Assembly (NCBI RefSeq): GCF_039542905.1
Contig: NZ_BAABIS010000001.1
Location: 5,828,001-5,892,000, forward strand
Length of the DNA: 64,000 nucleotides
Source: Kitasatospora terrestris
GTDB lineage: Bacteria > Actinomycetota > Actinomycetes > Streptomycetales > Streptomycetaceae
Direction: 5' to 3'
Shown here: positions 24,053 to 33,053 of the stretch, one piece after another
Numbering within the stretch: the first letter of the stretch is position 1
Layout: every line of letters starts with the position of its first letter
Program-made: the position numbers and the translations under genes
The notes under the pieces: model-generated
The model's database searches: none
The model's input: the letters and a program-made list of their open reading frames with translations, nothing else
What the model was told of the DNA's origin: nothing

Positions 24053-25143
24053 CAGACGGTGCGGTGCTGCATGTCAGGGGTCGGGTGCTGGTCGGGCCGG
24101 AGGAGGTCCGGGACGAGCTGTGGGTGGTCGGCGGGCGGGTGACGTACGACCGGCCGGCCGGGGCGGGTGACGTGCGGACGGTCGACGGGTGGGTGCTGCC
24201 CGGGCTGGTGGACGCGCACTGCCACGTCGGGCTGGACGCCCACGGCGCGGTGGACGAGGCGACCAGCGAGAAGCAGGCGCTGACCGACCGCGACGCCGGG
24301 ACGCTGCTGATCCGCGACGCCGGGTCCGCCGCCGACACCCGCTGGATCGACGACCGCGAGGACCTGCCCCGGATCATCCGGGCCGGCCGGCACATCGCCC
24401 GCACCCGCCGCTACATCCGCAACTACGCGCACGAGATCGAGCCCGGCGACCTGGCCGCGTACGTCACCGCCGAGGCCCGGCGCGGCGACGGCTGGGTGAA
24501 GCTGGTCGGCGACTGGATCGACCGCGAGCGCGGCGACCTCGCGGCCTGCTGGCCGGGCGACGCGCTGCGCGAGGCGATCGCCGCCGCGCACGCCGAGGGC
24601 GCGCGGGTCACCGCGCACTGCTTCGCCGCCGAGTCGCTGCCTGACCTGCTGGCCGCCGGCATCGACTGCGTGGAGCACGCGACCGGTCTGACCGAGGAGT
24701 TGATCCCGCAGTTCGCCGAGCGCGGGGTGGCGATCGTCCCGACCCTGGTGAACATCGCGACCTTCCCGAAGCTGGCGGCGGGCGGCGAGGAGAAGTTCCC
24801 CGCCTGGTCGGCGCACATGCGGCGGCTGCACGAGCGCCGCTACGACACGGTCGGCGCCGCCCACGACGCCGGCATCCCGGTGTACGTGGGCACCGACGCG
24901 GGCGGCTCGCTCGCCCACGGCCTGGTCGCCGACGAGGTCGCCGAACTGGTGAGGGCGGGCCTGACCCCGGTCGAGGCGGTCGGCGCGGCCAGCTGGTCGG
25001 CCCGCGCCTGGCTGGGTCGCGAGGGCCTGACCGAGGGGGCCCCGGCGGACCTGGTGGTGTACGAGGCGGACCCGCGCGCGGACGTCCGGGTGCTGGCCGC
25101 CCCGCGGGCCGTGGTGCTGCGCGGCCGACCGGTCACGCCCTGA
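24049..25143 (+). CDS. Amidohydrolase (prolidase/imidazolonepropionase-like)
   Basis: This 364-residue cytosolic enzyme is an amidohydrolase-superfamily metal hydrolase. The first metal motif is DAHCHVGLDAHG; further ligand motifs are TAHCFA, VEHATG and GTDAGGSLAHG. The short beta-sandwich at the N-terminus (1-55) is completed by the C-terminal strands. It starts at an ATG that overlaps the stop of the MFS gene by four bases, so the carrier and enzyme are probably co-translated and act on the same compound. The substrate could be a cyclic amide, dipeptide or hydantoin-like compound. The sequence does not decide. Confidence 0.78.
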   Translation: MTDGAVLHVRGRVLVGPEEVRDELWVVGGRVTYDRPAGAGDVRTVDGWVLPGLVDAHCHVGLDAHGAVDEATSEKQALTDRDAGTLLIRDAGSAADTRWIDDREDLPRIIRAGRHIARTRRYIRNYAHEIEPGDLAAYVTAEARRGDGWVKLVGDWIDRERGDLAACWPGDALREAIAAAHAEGARVTAHCFAAESLPDLLAAGIDCVEHATGLTEELIPQFAERGVAIVPTLVNIATFPKLAAGGEEKFPAWSAHMRRLHERRYDTVGAAHDAGIPVYVGTDAGGSLAHGLVADEVAELVRAGLTPVEAVGAASWSARAWLGREGLTEGAPADLVVYEADPRADVRVLAAPRAVVLRGRPVTP

Positions 25144-25169
25144 CGCCGCCGGCCGATAGGGTGAGGCCC

Positions 25170-25847
25170 ATGGCAGCGCGTCCCCTTCACGAGATCGTAG
25201 AGCCCGGCTGGGCGAAGGCCCTCGAGCCGGTGGCCGGACGGGTCGCCGCCATGGGCGACTTCCTGAGGGCGGAGCTCGCGGCGGGGCGGACGTACGTGCC
25301 GCCGGGCCCGCAGGTGCTGCGGGCGTTCCAGCAGCCGTTCGACCAGGTGCGGGTGCTGATCGTCGGTCAGGACCCGTACCCGACGCCGGGTCACGCGGTG
25401 GGCCTGAGCTTCTCGGTGGCGCCCCAGGTGCGGCCGCTGCCGGGCAGCCTGATCAACATCTTCCAGGAGTACGGCCGGGACCTCGGCTTCCCGCCGCCGT
25501 CCAACGGCGACCTCACGCCGTGGACGCGGCAGGGCGTGCTGCTGCTCAACCGGGCGCTGACCACCGCGCCGGGGAAGCCGGCCGCGCACCGGGGCAAGGG
25601 CTGGGAGGAGGTCACCGAGCAGGCGATCCGGGCACTGGTGGAGCGCGGCGGCCCGCTGGTGGCGATCCTCTGGGGGCGTGACGCCCGCAACCTGCGCCCC
25701 TTGCTGGGGCAGGTGCCGGCCATCGAGTCGGCGCACCCGAGCCCGATGTCGGCGGACCGCGGCTTCTTCGGGTCACGGCCGTTCAGCAGGGCGAACGACC
25801 TGCTGGCCCGGCAGGGCGCCGAGCCCGTCGACTGGCGGCTGCCGTAG
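25170..25847 (+). CDS. ung: Uracil-DNA glycosylase, family 1
   Basis: This 225-residue enzyme removes uracil from DNA, starting base-excision repair. The water-activating motif is GQDPYPTPGHAVGLSFS, the Leu-intercalation motif is HPSPMS, and LLLNRALT is the second conserved segment. It is a full-length family-1 UDG. The ATG at 25170 is chosen because TGAGG sits just before it; a GTG at 25161 is in frame. The gene is monocistronic and convergent with nothing. A short palindrome follows at 25867-25882. Confidence 0.93.
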   Translation: MAARPLHEIVEPGWAKALEPVAGRVAAMGDFLRAELAAGRTYVPPGPQVLRAFQQPFDQVRVLIVGQDPYPTPGHAVGLSFSVAPQVRPLPGSLINIFQEYGRDLGFPPPSNGDLTPWTRQGVLLLNRALTTAPGKPAAHRGKGWEEVTEQAIRALVERGGPLVAILWGRDARNLRPLLGQVPAIESAHPSPMSADRGFFGSRPFSRANDLLARQGAEPVDWRLP

Positions 25848-26025
25848 CGGCGGGGCGCGGAGCTACTCACCCGTAAGGGTGAACTGACGCTCTGTGTTGC
25901 CTGTGTGACGGATTGTTCGAGAAGACTGTCGGCAGTCGAGAGCGCAAGCCCCCTCCCCGTGTCGTGAGCACGCCGGGTGAGGACGAGGCGCGTTCTGCCA
26001 ATCGCCACCTGTGGGGGGTACCGCC

Positions 26026-26958
26026 ATGTCTTCTTCCGCCGCCCGGACCGTCGCGGCCGCGTCGCTGGCCGCCGCCGTGCTGACCGTCGCCCTGCCGCTG
26101 CCCGCCGCGTACGCGACCGGCGGGTCCGGCGCGCCCGGCAAGCCCGGCAGGGCGTCCGCCGTCACCGCGGAGCTGGACCTGGACGTCACGCTGCTCAACA
26201 CCGTCGACGTCCCGGTGAACGTCGCGCTCAACAAGGTGCAGACGCCCGCGCGGCGCGACGACGCGATGCTCACCGCCAAGGTCGAGGGGGTGGACCAGAA
26301 CCGCCCGGTGACCCTGGTGAAGGCGCAGGTCGGCCAGTCCGTGACCAGGGCGGACGACAAGGGCGCCACCGCCTCGGTGAAGCTGGTCGGCGCCGACCTG
26401 CACGCCCCGGGCATGCCGCTGACCACGCTGCTCGGCCTGGAGGCGCTCAGCGCGGAGGCGTCCTGCCCGGTGGACGGCCCGCCGACCGCCAAGGTGGTCG
26501 CCCCGGCCGAGGTGACGGTGCTGGGCCGGCCGGTCGCGGTCGGGCTGAACTCGCCGACCCGGGTGGACCTGCCCGCCATCGGCTCGGTGGAGGTGGAGTT
26601 CTCCAAGAAGTCGACCACCACCAGCACGGCCGCCGCCTCCGCGCTGGAGGTCCAGGTGAGGCTGAACCCGCTCAACCTGAACGTCGCCAAGGTGGACGGC
26701 CGGATCACCGTCGCCTCGGTGAGCTGCGAGAAGCCGGTCCCGGCGAGCGCCCCGTCCTCCGCCGCGCCCAGCCCGGCCTCCGACGGCACGGCGGCGGCCC
26801 GGGCGGTCCCCGCGCAGGGCGGGGGAGGGGAGCTGGCGTCCACCGGGGCGAGCGGCACCGTCCCGCTGCTCGCCGGTGGCGCGACGCTCCTGGTGACCGG
26901 GGGCGCGGCGCTGTGGATGACGCGCCGCCGCCGGGCCGCGCACGCCCGACGGCGCTGA
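26026..26958 (+). CDS. Sortase-anchored SCO1860-like surface protein
   Basis: The 310-residue precursor has a signal peptide (about 1-31, PAAYAT), a beta-rich extracellular part (about 35-250), a Pro/Ala/Ser spacer and a C-terminal sorting signal. The signal is LASTG near residue 274, a hydrophobic segment and a tail of Arg and His. This matches the streptomycete LAETG-anchored SCO1860-like family, with Ser in place of Glu. Three cysteines are present. A class-E or similar sortase would join it to the wall. The function is unknown. The ATG at 26026 follows a GGGGGG site by 6 nt; a GTG at 26011 is also in frame. Confidence 0.8.
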   Translation: MSSSAARTVAAASLAAAVLTVALPLPAAYATGGSGAPGKPGRASAVTAELDLDVTLLNTVDVPVNVALNKVQTPARRDDAMLTAKVEGVDQNRPVTLVKAQVGQSVTRADDKGATASVKLVGADLHAPGMPLTTLLGLEALSAEASCPVDGPPTAKVVAPAEVTVLGRPVAVGLNSPTRVDLPAIGSVEVEFSKKSTTTSTAAASALEVQVRLNPLNLNVAKVDGRITVASVSCEKPVPASAPSSAAPSPASDGTAAARAVPAQGGGGELASTGASGTVPLLAGGATLLVTGGAALWMTRRRRAAHARRR

Positions 26959-27063
26959 TCCGCGCCCGGACCGGCCACCCGCCCGGCGGGCCCGTCTCAC
27001 GGACGTGTCCGCATGGCGGGACTGGCACTCTCCGACGGTGAACGTGCCGCTGCGGAGAGTCGG

Positions 27064-27101
27064 TTCACATGGGCGTTACATAGGAGGAACAACCGGGAAA
27101 C
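27064..27101 (+). promoter_or_regulatory. GlnR box upstream of glnII
   Basis: Four pentamers spaced by exactly six bases: TTCAC (27064), GTTAC (27075), GGAAC (27086), GAAAC (27097). This is the gTnAC-n6-GaAAC pattern of actinobacterial GlnR, repeated with 11-bp periodicity, 55 bp before the glnII ATG. Confidence 0.75.
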
Positions 27102-27156
27102 GGCGGCTTGCAACGCTACGCGGGCACCCACCACCCAAGCAGTGAGGTTCACCGCA

Positions 27157-28179
27157 ATGGCAATCAAGGCCGAGTACATCTGGATCGACGGCACCAAGCC
27201 GACCGCCAAGCTCCGTTCCAAGACTCGGGTGCTGCCGAACGCGGACAAGATCCCCACCTGGGGCTTCGACGGTTCTTCGACCAACCAGGCCGAGGGTCAC
27301 GCCTCGGACCGTGTGCTCGAGCCGGTGAAGGTCGTCAAGGACCCGATCCGCGGTGGTGACAACATCCTGGTCCTCTGCGAGGTCCTGGAGACGAACGGTG
27401 TCCCGCACGAGACCAACACCCGCGCCGCGCTGCGCGAGGTCGCGGAGAAGTACGCCGCCCACGAGGCCATCTTCGGCATCGAGCAGGAGTACACCTTCTT
27501 CAAGGGCTCCCGCCCGCTCGGCTTCCCCGAGGGCGGCTACCCGGCCCCGCAGGGCGGCTACTACTGCGGCGTCGGCGCCGAGGAGGTCTTCGGCCGCGAG
27601 ATCGTCGAGCTGCACCTCGACCGCTGCATCGACGCGGGCCTCGCGATCTGCGGCATCAACGCCGAGGTCATGCCCGGCCAGTGGGAGTTCCAGATCGGCC
27701 CGGTCGACGCGCTGACCGTCTCGGACGACCTGTGGATCGCCCGCTACCTGCTCTACCGCACCGCCGAGGAGTTCGGCATCGACGCCACCCTGGACGCCAA
27801 GCCGGCCCGTGGCGACTGGAACGGTGCGGGTGCCCACACCAACTTCTCCACCAAGGCGATGCGCGAGGGCTACGACGCCATCATCACCGCCTGCGAGTCG
27901 CTCGGCGCCTCCCAGGAGAAGGTCCTGGAGCACGTCAACCAGTACGGTGACGACATCCAGTCCCGCCTGACCGGCAAGCACGAGACCGCCCCGTGGAACG
28001 TCTACTCCTACGGCGTGTCCAACCGCGGCGCCTCGGTCCGCATCCCGTGGCAGGTCGAGGTGGAGCAGAAGGGCTACATCGAGGACCGTCGCCCGAACGC
28101 GAACGTCGACCCGTACGTCGTGACCCGCCTCCTCGTCAACACCTGCTGCGAGGCCCTGGAGAAGGCCGGCCAGGTCTGA
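27157..28179 (+). CDS. glnII: Glutamine synthetase II
   Basis: This 340-residue eukaryote-type glutamine synthetase ligates ammonium to glutamate using ATP. It has the GSII signatures: YIWIDGT near the N-terminus, GFDGSST, IEQEYTFF, NAEVMPGQWEFQIGP, and GAGAHTNFST for ATP and metal binding. It is not the adenylylated GlnA type. The ATG at 27157 follows a GTGAGG site, and an upstream ATG at 27013 lies before the operator and is rejected. The four-unit GlnR box at 27064-27101 suggests induction by GlnR under nitrogen limitation. It is monocistronic and followed by a strong hairpin. Confidence 0.95.
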   Translation: MAIKAEYIWIDGTKPTAKLRSKTRVLPNADKIPTWGFDGSSTNQAEGHASDRVLEPVKVVKDPIRGGDNILVLCEVLETNGVPHETNTRAALREVAEKYAAHEAIFGIEQEYTFFKGSRPLGFPEGGYPAPQGGYYCGVGAEEVFGREIVELHLDRCIDAGLAICGINAEVMPGQWEFQIGPVDALTVSDDLWIARYLLYRTAEEFGIDATLDAKPARGDWNGAGAHTNFSTKAMREGYDAIITACESLGASQEKVLEHVNQYGDDIQSRLTGKHETAPWNVYSYGVSNRGASVRIPWQVEVEQKGYIEDRRPNANVDPYVVTRLLVNTCCEALEKAGQV

Positions 28180-28203
28180 TCCGGCTCGACCCCGAGCAAT
28201 CGC

Positions 28204-28241
28204 GAGACGTCCGTCGCCTCCCCGGAGGCGGCGGACGTCTC
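28204..28241 (+). terminator. Hairpin terminator after glnII
   Basis: A 17-bp stem (28204-28220 with 28225-28241), one wobble pair, with a 4-nt CCCG loop, 24 bp past the glnII stop. Confidence 0.75.
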
Positions 28242-28328
28242 CGCGTTCCCGGCCGCCCTCCACTCCGCCCGCACGCAAGGCGCCCCGCCGGGCCCCGAGC
28301 GGCGGCTCCGAGCGGCGCCCGGCCGGGG

Positions 28329-29108
28329 TCAGCTGCGGGTGAAGGCGTGGGTGCGGCCGATCGGGGTGAAGCCGCGGCGGGCGTACCAGTGCTGGGGCCA
28401 GTCCGCGGCGTCCGCGACCAGGAAGGTCAGCCGATGGCCCGGCGCTGCCGCCGCCCGGTGCAGCGCGGCGGCGAGGACCGCGTCGCCGAGGCCCCGGCCG
28501 CGCCGGGGCTCCGCGGTGGCGAGGTCCTCGATCTGCGCCAGGCCGCTCGCGCGGTCGACGTACAGGTCGGCCCAGGCGCCGATCTCGCCGTCCTCGTCCC
28601 GCGCCGCGAGGGTCCGCACCGAGTCCGCCCCGTCGAGGCGCCGCTTCCGCCGGCCGACCAGCTGCTCCAGGACGGCGTCCGTGCTGTCGGGCAGCCAGCG
28701 CCGCCACTGCTCCAGCTCGGCGGGCCGCAGTTCGGCGATGCCGACCTCGGCCACCCGGCCGGCTCCGTCCCCGGCGGGCAGCGGCCCGCGGTGCACCATC
28801 AGCAGCTCGACGTCGTGCGTGTAACCCGCGGCGAGCAGCGCGGGCGCGGCGGCCTCGGCCAGCGCGCCGTCGCGGACGGCGATCCGGCGGTGCCGCAGGC
28901 CGCCGAGCAGCTCGTCGGCGAGCCCGGCGAGGGCCACGGGGTCGTCCGCCCGCTCGACGTACAGCTGGTTGTGCTCGTACGAGCCGCTGAACTCCTCGTC
29001 CAGGACGGCGAAAGCGCCGTCCGCCTCGACCACCCGGGCGGCCTGCCGACGGGCGAAGTCACGGCGGAAGGTGCTGACGGCCTCGGCGAGCTGCTGCGCA
29101 TCGGACAT
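28329..29108 (-). CDS. GNAT-family N-acetyltransferase, two-domain
   Basis: This 259-residue protein has two GNAT-like halves. The second half carries the acetyl-CoA motif (IEDLATAEPRRGRGLGDAVLAAALHRA) and the final motif WYARRGFTPIG. The first half is a degraded copy without an RGxG loop. The ATG is at 29108. Many such proteins acetylate antibiotics, amino acids or protein N-termini, but nothing here decides the substrate. It sits between the glnII terminator and the M48 protease, divergent from the protease. Confidence 0.75.
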   Translation of the reverse strand: MSDAQQLAEAVSTFRRDFARRQAARVVEADGAFAVLDEEFSGSYEHNQLYVERADDPVALAGLADELLGGLRHRRIAVRDGALAEAAAPALLAAGYTHDVELLMVHRGPLPAGDGAGRVAEVGIAELRPAELEQWRRWLPDSTDAVLEQLVGRRKRRLDGADSVRTLAARDEDGEIGAWADLYVDRASGLAQIEDLATAEPRRGRGLGDAVLAAALHRAAAAPGHRLTFLVADAADWPQHWYARRGFTPIGRTHAFTRS

Positions 29109-29203
29109 CCCGCCATCGTACGAACCGGCCGCCGTGGTCCGCCTCCGGATTTCGCGGTGCCGCCACCGTTCGCCCGCGGGGGTGCCGCGCGTAGGGTTGG
29201 GGC

Positions 29204-30340
29204 GTGCGCGAGGACTTCACGTCGGAGGAGATCGCCCGGGGGCGTGCGCTGCGGCGCCGGCAGGTGCCGTGGGCGCTGGCCGGGCGGGTGGCGGGCCTGG
29301 GGCTGACGCTGGTGCTGGGCCTGACGCCCGCCGGGGCGGGGCTGGTCACCTGGGCGGGCGGGCTGTTCGGTGGCTCGCGGACCGCGCAGGTGCTGGCCGG
29401 CACGGCGGCGCTGGTGCTGCTCGGGCAGCTGCTGGTGCTGCCGTTCAACGCCCGGGTGCGGGTGGTCCGGCGGGAGTTCGGGCTGGTCACCCAGGGCTGG
29501 TCGGGCTGGGCGGTGGACGCGCTGCGCGGGCTGCTGCTGACCCTGCTGCTGGCGCTGCCGGTGGTGTTCGGCCTGTACGCGCTCACCGACCGGTCCCCGG
29601 ACGGCTGGTGGTGGCCGGCCGCCGGGCTGGCGGCGCTGCTGGCGGTGGCGCTGTCCTTCCTCCACCCGCTGCTCATCGAACCGGTCTTCAACCGCTTCAC
29701 CCCGATGCCGGACGGCGACCTGCGGACCGCCCTGCTGGAGTTGGCGGACCGCGACGCGATCCGGGTGCGCACCGTGCTGGTCGCCGACGCCTCCCGCCGC
29801 ACCACCGCGCTCAACGCGTACGTCTCCGGCTTCGGCGCGACCCGGCGGATCGTCGCCTACGACACCCTGCTGTCCACCGCCGAGCCGCGCGAGGTGGAGC
29901 TGGTCGTCGCGCACGAACTCGGCCACGTGAAGCACCGGGACGTGCTCACCGGCACCGTCCTCGGCGCGCTGGGCGCGGCCGTCGCGGTCGTCGTGCTCGG
30001 CCTGCTCACGGCCTGGCAGCCGCTGCTGGACGCCGCCGGTGCCACCGACGCGGCCGACCCGCGCTCGCTGCCCCTGCTGGCCGCCTGCGCGGCCCTGATC
30101 GGCGCCGCCTCCGGCCCGGCGCAGGCCGCGGTGAGCCGTCGGATCGAGGCCCGCGCCGACCGCCACGCCCTGGAACTCACCGGTGACCCGGGGCAGTTCA
30201 TCGCCATGCAACGCCGCCTCGCGGTCGCCAACGTCTCCGACGTCGACCCGCCGCGCCCGCTCCAGCTGCTCTTCGCCACCCACCCGAGCGCCGTCCAGCG
30301 CATCGCCGCCGCCCGCGCCTGGCGGCCCGCCCACGGGTAA
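29204..30340 (+). CDS. M48-family membrane metallopeptidase
   Basis: This 378-residue inner-membrane zinc protease (CAAX-prenyl-protease-1/HtpX-like) has about four N-terminal helices (residues 25-155). The catalytic motif HELGH is at 237-241, flanked by LVVAHELGHVKHRD. A third zinc ligand Glu lies in RRIEARADRHALELTGDP. The C-terminus (LFATHPSAVQRIAAARAW) is the standard M48 end. It starts with GTG at 29204 and has no clear ribosome site. Such enzymes degrade damaged membrane proteins or process envelope peptides. It stands alone, with no heat-shock promoter recognisable. Confidence 0.85.
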   Translation: MREDFTSEEIARGRALRRRQVPWALAGRVAGLGLTLVLGLTPAGAGLVTWAGGLFGGSRTAQVLAGTAALVLLGQLLVLPFNARVRVVRREFGLVTQGWSGWAVDALRGLLLTLLLALPVVFGLYALTDRSPDGWWWPAAGLAALLAVALSFLHPLLIEPVFNRFTPMPDGDLRTALLELADRDAIRVRTVLVADASRRTTALNAYVSGFGATRRIVAYDTLLSTAEPREVELVVAHELGHVKHRDVLTGTVLGALGAAVAVVVLGLLTAWQPLLDAAGATDAADPRSLPLLAACAALIGAASGPAQAAVSRRIEARADRHALELTGDPGQFIAMQRRLAVANVSDVDPPRPLQLLFATHPSAVQRIAAARAWRPAHG

Positions 30341-30406
30341 TTCCCACCCCCGCCCGCCACCCGCCCGGTACCGTGCGGAGGACACCGACCGGGGGGAGGC
30401 CGTGCC

Positions 30407-30958
30407 GTGCGACCGCTGCTGCTGCTCGACGTGGACGGGCCGCTCAACCCGTACGGGGCGAAGCGCACCAGGCGCCCGGACGGGTACACCACGTACCGGA
30501 TGTCGCCGCCGACCTGGGCCGCCGAGATGCGGTACTGGATGAGCGCCAACGGGATGCCCCACAAGCGGGTCAAGCCGCTGCGGGTGTGGCTCAACGCGGA
30601 CCACGGCCGGGCGCTGCGGGCGCTGCCCTTCGACCTGGTCTGGGCGACCACCTGGCAGCACGAGGCGAACGAGTTCATCGGCCCGGTGCTGGGTCTGCCC
30701 GAGCTGCCGGTGATCGGCTGGCCGGAGCCGCGGCCCGAGCCGGACGGCGGCGTCTTCTGGAAGACCCCGGCGATCACCGAGTGGGCGGCGGGCCGCCCGT
30801 TCGCCTGGGTCGACGACCAGATCACCGCGGCCGACGGCGCCTGGGTGGAGCGGCACCACGAGGGACCGGCGCTGCTGCTGACGATCGACCCGGGCACCGG
30901 GCTGCGGGACCGGGACTTCGCCCTGCTGGCCGACTGGGCCGCCGAGCAGGGCCGGTAG
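30407..30958 (+). CDS. HAD-like hydrolase-fold protein, paralogue 1
   Basis: This 183-residue protein opens with LLLLDVDGPLNPYG, a HAD motif I in which the second Asp is retained (DVDG), but the Thr that follows in true hydrolases is Pro. It has LVWATTWQHEAN (motif II region, Thr-Thr) and WVDDQ (acidic motif). Small actinobacterial HAD-like proteins of this type are common and their substrates are unknown. The GTG at 30407 has GGGGAGG upstream. A frameshifted paralogue follows 14 bp later. Confidence 0.72.
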   Translation: MRPLLLLDVDGPLNPYGAKRTRRPDGYTTYRMSPPTWAAEMRYWMSANGMPHKRVKPLRVWLNADHGRALRALPFDLVWATTWQHEANEFIGPVLGLPELPVIGWPEPRPEPDGGVFWKTPAITEWAAGRPFAWVDDQITAADGAWVERHHEGPALLLTIDPGTGLRDRDFALLADWAAEQGR

Positions 30959-30972
30959 AGGGGGAGTCGGAG

Positions 30973-31534
30973 ATGCCGGACGGGCGACCGCTGCTGCTGC
31001 TCGACGTGGACGGGCCGCTGCGGCCGTTCACGTCACGGCCGTTGTTCCGGCCGCGGGGTTACCGCTCGCACCAGGTGCCGCGGGCCTCGTGGATGCGCGG
31101 TGACCCGTCGGAGCCGGAGCAGATGTGGCTGAACCCCTCGCACGGGCCGGCCCTGCTCGCCCTCCCCTACGACCTGGTCTGGTGCACCGCGTGGCGCGGC
31201 GAGGCGAACACCGGCGTCGGCCCGTTCATCGGCCTGCCCGAACTCCCGGCGATCGAATGGGAGTCGATGTTCCACGGCGACCCGGACGGCCTGCACTGGA
31301 AGACCCGCCAGCTGTCCGCGTGGGCGGGCGCGCCCGCTGGTCTGGGTCGACGACGAGGCCGAGCCGCACGACGCCGCCTGGCTGGCCGCCCACCACCCGG
31401 CCCCCGCCCGGGTCCTGGTCGTCGACCACCGCCACGGCCTGCGCCCCGCCGACTTCGCCACCCTCACCACCTGGGCCGCCGAACTCGCGGGGGACGCCGC
31501 CCCGGGCCCGGGAGAGCCGGTCACGCCGGGCTGA
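30973..31534 (+). pseudogene. HAD-like hydrolase-fold protein, paralogue 2, frameshifted
   Basis: The start MPDGRPLLLLDVDGPLRPF and the middle (ALPYDLVWCTAWRGEAN) align with paralogue 1 through LHWKTRQLSAWAG. After about 31326-31336 the frame changes. The continuation PLVWVDDEAEPHDAAW, aligned with PFAWVDDQ of paralogue 1, lies one frame over and ends at 31534. A single-base gain (or two-base loss) in the GCGGGCGCGCCC run explains it. Either a recent inactivation or a base-calling error is possible. The total length is not a multiple of three, consistent with one extra base. Its 3' end overlaps cobC by 14 bp. Confidence 0.7.
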
Positions 31535-32564
31535 CGGCCGCGGCGAGGGCGGTCAGGAAGCGGTCGGTGGTCCGTTCGTCGCGGACGGCGATCCGGAGCC
31601 AGTCGGGGCCGAGGCCGGGGAAGGTGTCGCCGCGGCGGACGGCGTAGCCGGCCTCGCGCAGCCGGAGGCGGACCTCGGCGGCGCCGGGGAGCCGGAGCAG
31701 GACGAAGGAGGCGGCCGGTTCGCCGTGCACCCGGGCGCCGGGGACGTCGGTGAGGCCCTTGAGCAGGTGTTCGCGGTGGGCGGCGGTGAGCCGGGCGGCG
31801 TCCTCGGCCTCGGCGAGCGCCGCGGGGGTGCTGCAGGCCTCGGCGGCGGCCAGCGCGGGGGTGGAGACGGGCCAGAGCGGTTGGGCGGCGGCGAGTTCGG
31901 CGATCAGCGCGGCCGGGCCGAGGACGTAGCCGATCCGGAGTCCGGCGAGGCCCCAGGTCTTGGTGAGGCTGCGCAGCACGACGACCTGCCCGGGCAGGTC
32001 GCGGGTCCCGGCGAGGGAGGCGGGTTCGCCGGGGACGGCGTCCATGAACGCCTCGTCGACGACCAGGGTCCGGCCGGTCCGGGCCAGCGCGGCGACGGCC
32101 TCGGCGGGGTGGAGCACCGAGGTGGGGTTGGTGGGGTTGCCGATCACCACCAGGTCGGCTTCGTCGGGCACCGCGCCGGGGGTGAGCCGGAAGCCGTCGG
32201 CGGCGTCGAGGACGGCCCGGTGGACGGTGTGCCCGGCGTCCCGCAGGGCCGCTTCCGGTTCGGTGAACTGCGGGTGCACCACGGTCGCGCGGCGCGGTCG
32301 CAGCACCCGGGCGAGCAGGACGAACGCCTCGGCCGCACCGGAGGTGAGCAGCACCTCGTCGACGGGCCGGCGGTGCCGGGCGGCGACGGCGGCGCGGGCG
32401 GCGGACGGGTCGGGGTAGGCGGCGAGGTCGCCGAGGGTGGCGGCGAGCCGGTCGCGCAGCCACTCGGGCGGGGTGCCGGTGCGGACGTTCACCGCGAGGT
32501 CGACCAGGCCGGGGGTGCGGACCTCGGCGTCGCCGTGGTGGCGCAGGTCGGGTTCGGCGGTCAC
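31521..32564 (-). CDS. cobC: CobC-like PLP-dependent aminotransferase of B12 synthesis
   Basis: This 347-residue fold-type-I PLP protein belongs to the CobC/CobD-like group related to histidinol-phosphate aminotransferase. It makes (R)-1-amino-2-propanol O-phosphate from L-threonine phosphate for the nucleotide loop of cobalamin. The PLP Lys is in SLTKTWGLAGLRIGY. DEAFMD and GNPTNPTSV are PLP-binding segments. It starts at GTG 32564, overlapping the stop of the CbiG/CobE gene as GTGA. It is convergent with the HAD pseudogene. The main B12 operon is 14 kb away, so the pathway is split here. Confidence 0.83.
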   Translation of the reverse strand: MTAEPDLRHHGDAEVRTPGLVDLAVNVRTGTPPEWLRDRLAATLGDLAAYPDPSAARAAVAARHRRPVDEVLLTSGAAEAFVLLARVLRPRRATVVHPQFTEPEAALRDAGHTVHRAVLDAADGFRLTPGAVPDEADLVVIGNPTNPTSVLHPAEAVAALARTGRTLVVDEAFMDAVPGEPASLAGTRDLPGQVVVLRSLTKTWGLAGLRIGYVLGPAALIAELAAAQPLWPVSTPALAAAEACSTPAALAEAEDAARLTAAHREHLLKGLTDVPGARVHGEPAASFVLLRLPGAAEVRLRLREAGYAVRRGDTFPGLGPDWLRIAVRDERTTDRFLTALAAAVSPA

Positions 32565-32956
32565 GTGGGCTCTCCTGTCACGAGGGGGCCGGCGAGGGCG
32601 GCGGTGGCGTTCGCCGAGGTGCGCTTTCCGGCCAGCAGGCGGCCGCCGGGCGCGGCGGCGAGCGCGGCGGCCTCGGCGACGCTCGGGGTGCCGACGGCGG
32701 CGAGCGCGGCGGGGGAGCGTCCGGGGACGGGGACGGCGGCCAGCCGCTCGGCCGGGAAGCCGGTCAGCGGGACGCCCAACGCGCGGGCGGCGGCGAGCAG
32801 TCCGGGTTCGGCGGTCTTGGCGTCCAGGGTGGCGAGCAGTGCGACCGCGTCGCGTCGGAGGCCCGCCGAGCTGAGCACGGTGTCGATCAGCCGGAGCACC
32901 TCCGCGCCGTCCGTGCCCCGGCGCGCGCCGACGCCGACGGCCACCCGCAGCTCCAC
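32561..32956 (-). CDS. CobE/CbiG C-terminal-domain cobalamin protein
   Basis: This 131-residue protein matches the CobE/CbiG C-terminal fold: VAVGVGARRGTDGAEVLRLID at the start, LLATLDAKTAEPGLLAAARALGVPL in the middle and SVAEAAALAAA near the end. It contributes to B12 ring contraction or precorrin handling, though its exact role is not settled. The GTG at 32956, with GGAAGGAAG 5-6 nt upstream, is preferred over the GTG at 33004. The four-base GTGA overlap with cobC indicates co-translation. No B12 riboswitch is seen upstream. Confidence 0.78.
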   Translation of the reverse strand: MELRVAVGVGARRGTDGAEVLRLIDTVLSSAGLRRDAVALLATLDAKTAEPGLLAAARALGVPLTGFPAERLAAVPVPGRSPAALAAVGTPSVAEAAALAAAPGGRLLAGKRTSANATAALAGPLVTGEPT

Positions 32957-33053
32957 CCGATCTTCCTTCCGCACCGCGCCCCGAGGGCCCGTCGATCCCA
33001 CCACGGGCGTACTGAGCAGGTCAATCGGGGCGCCTGTGACCTGTGTTACCGCC

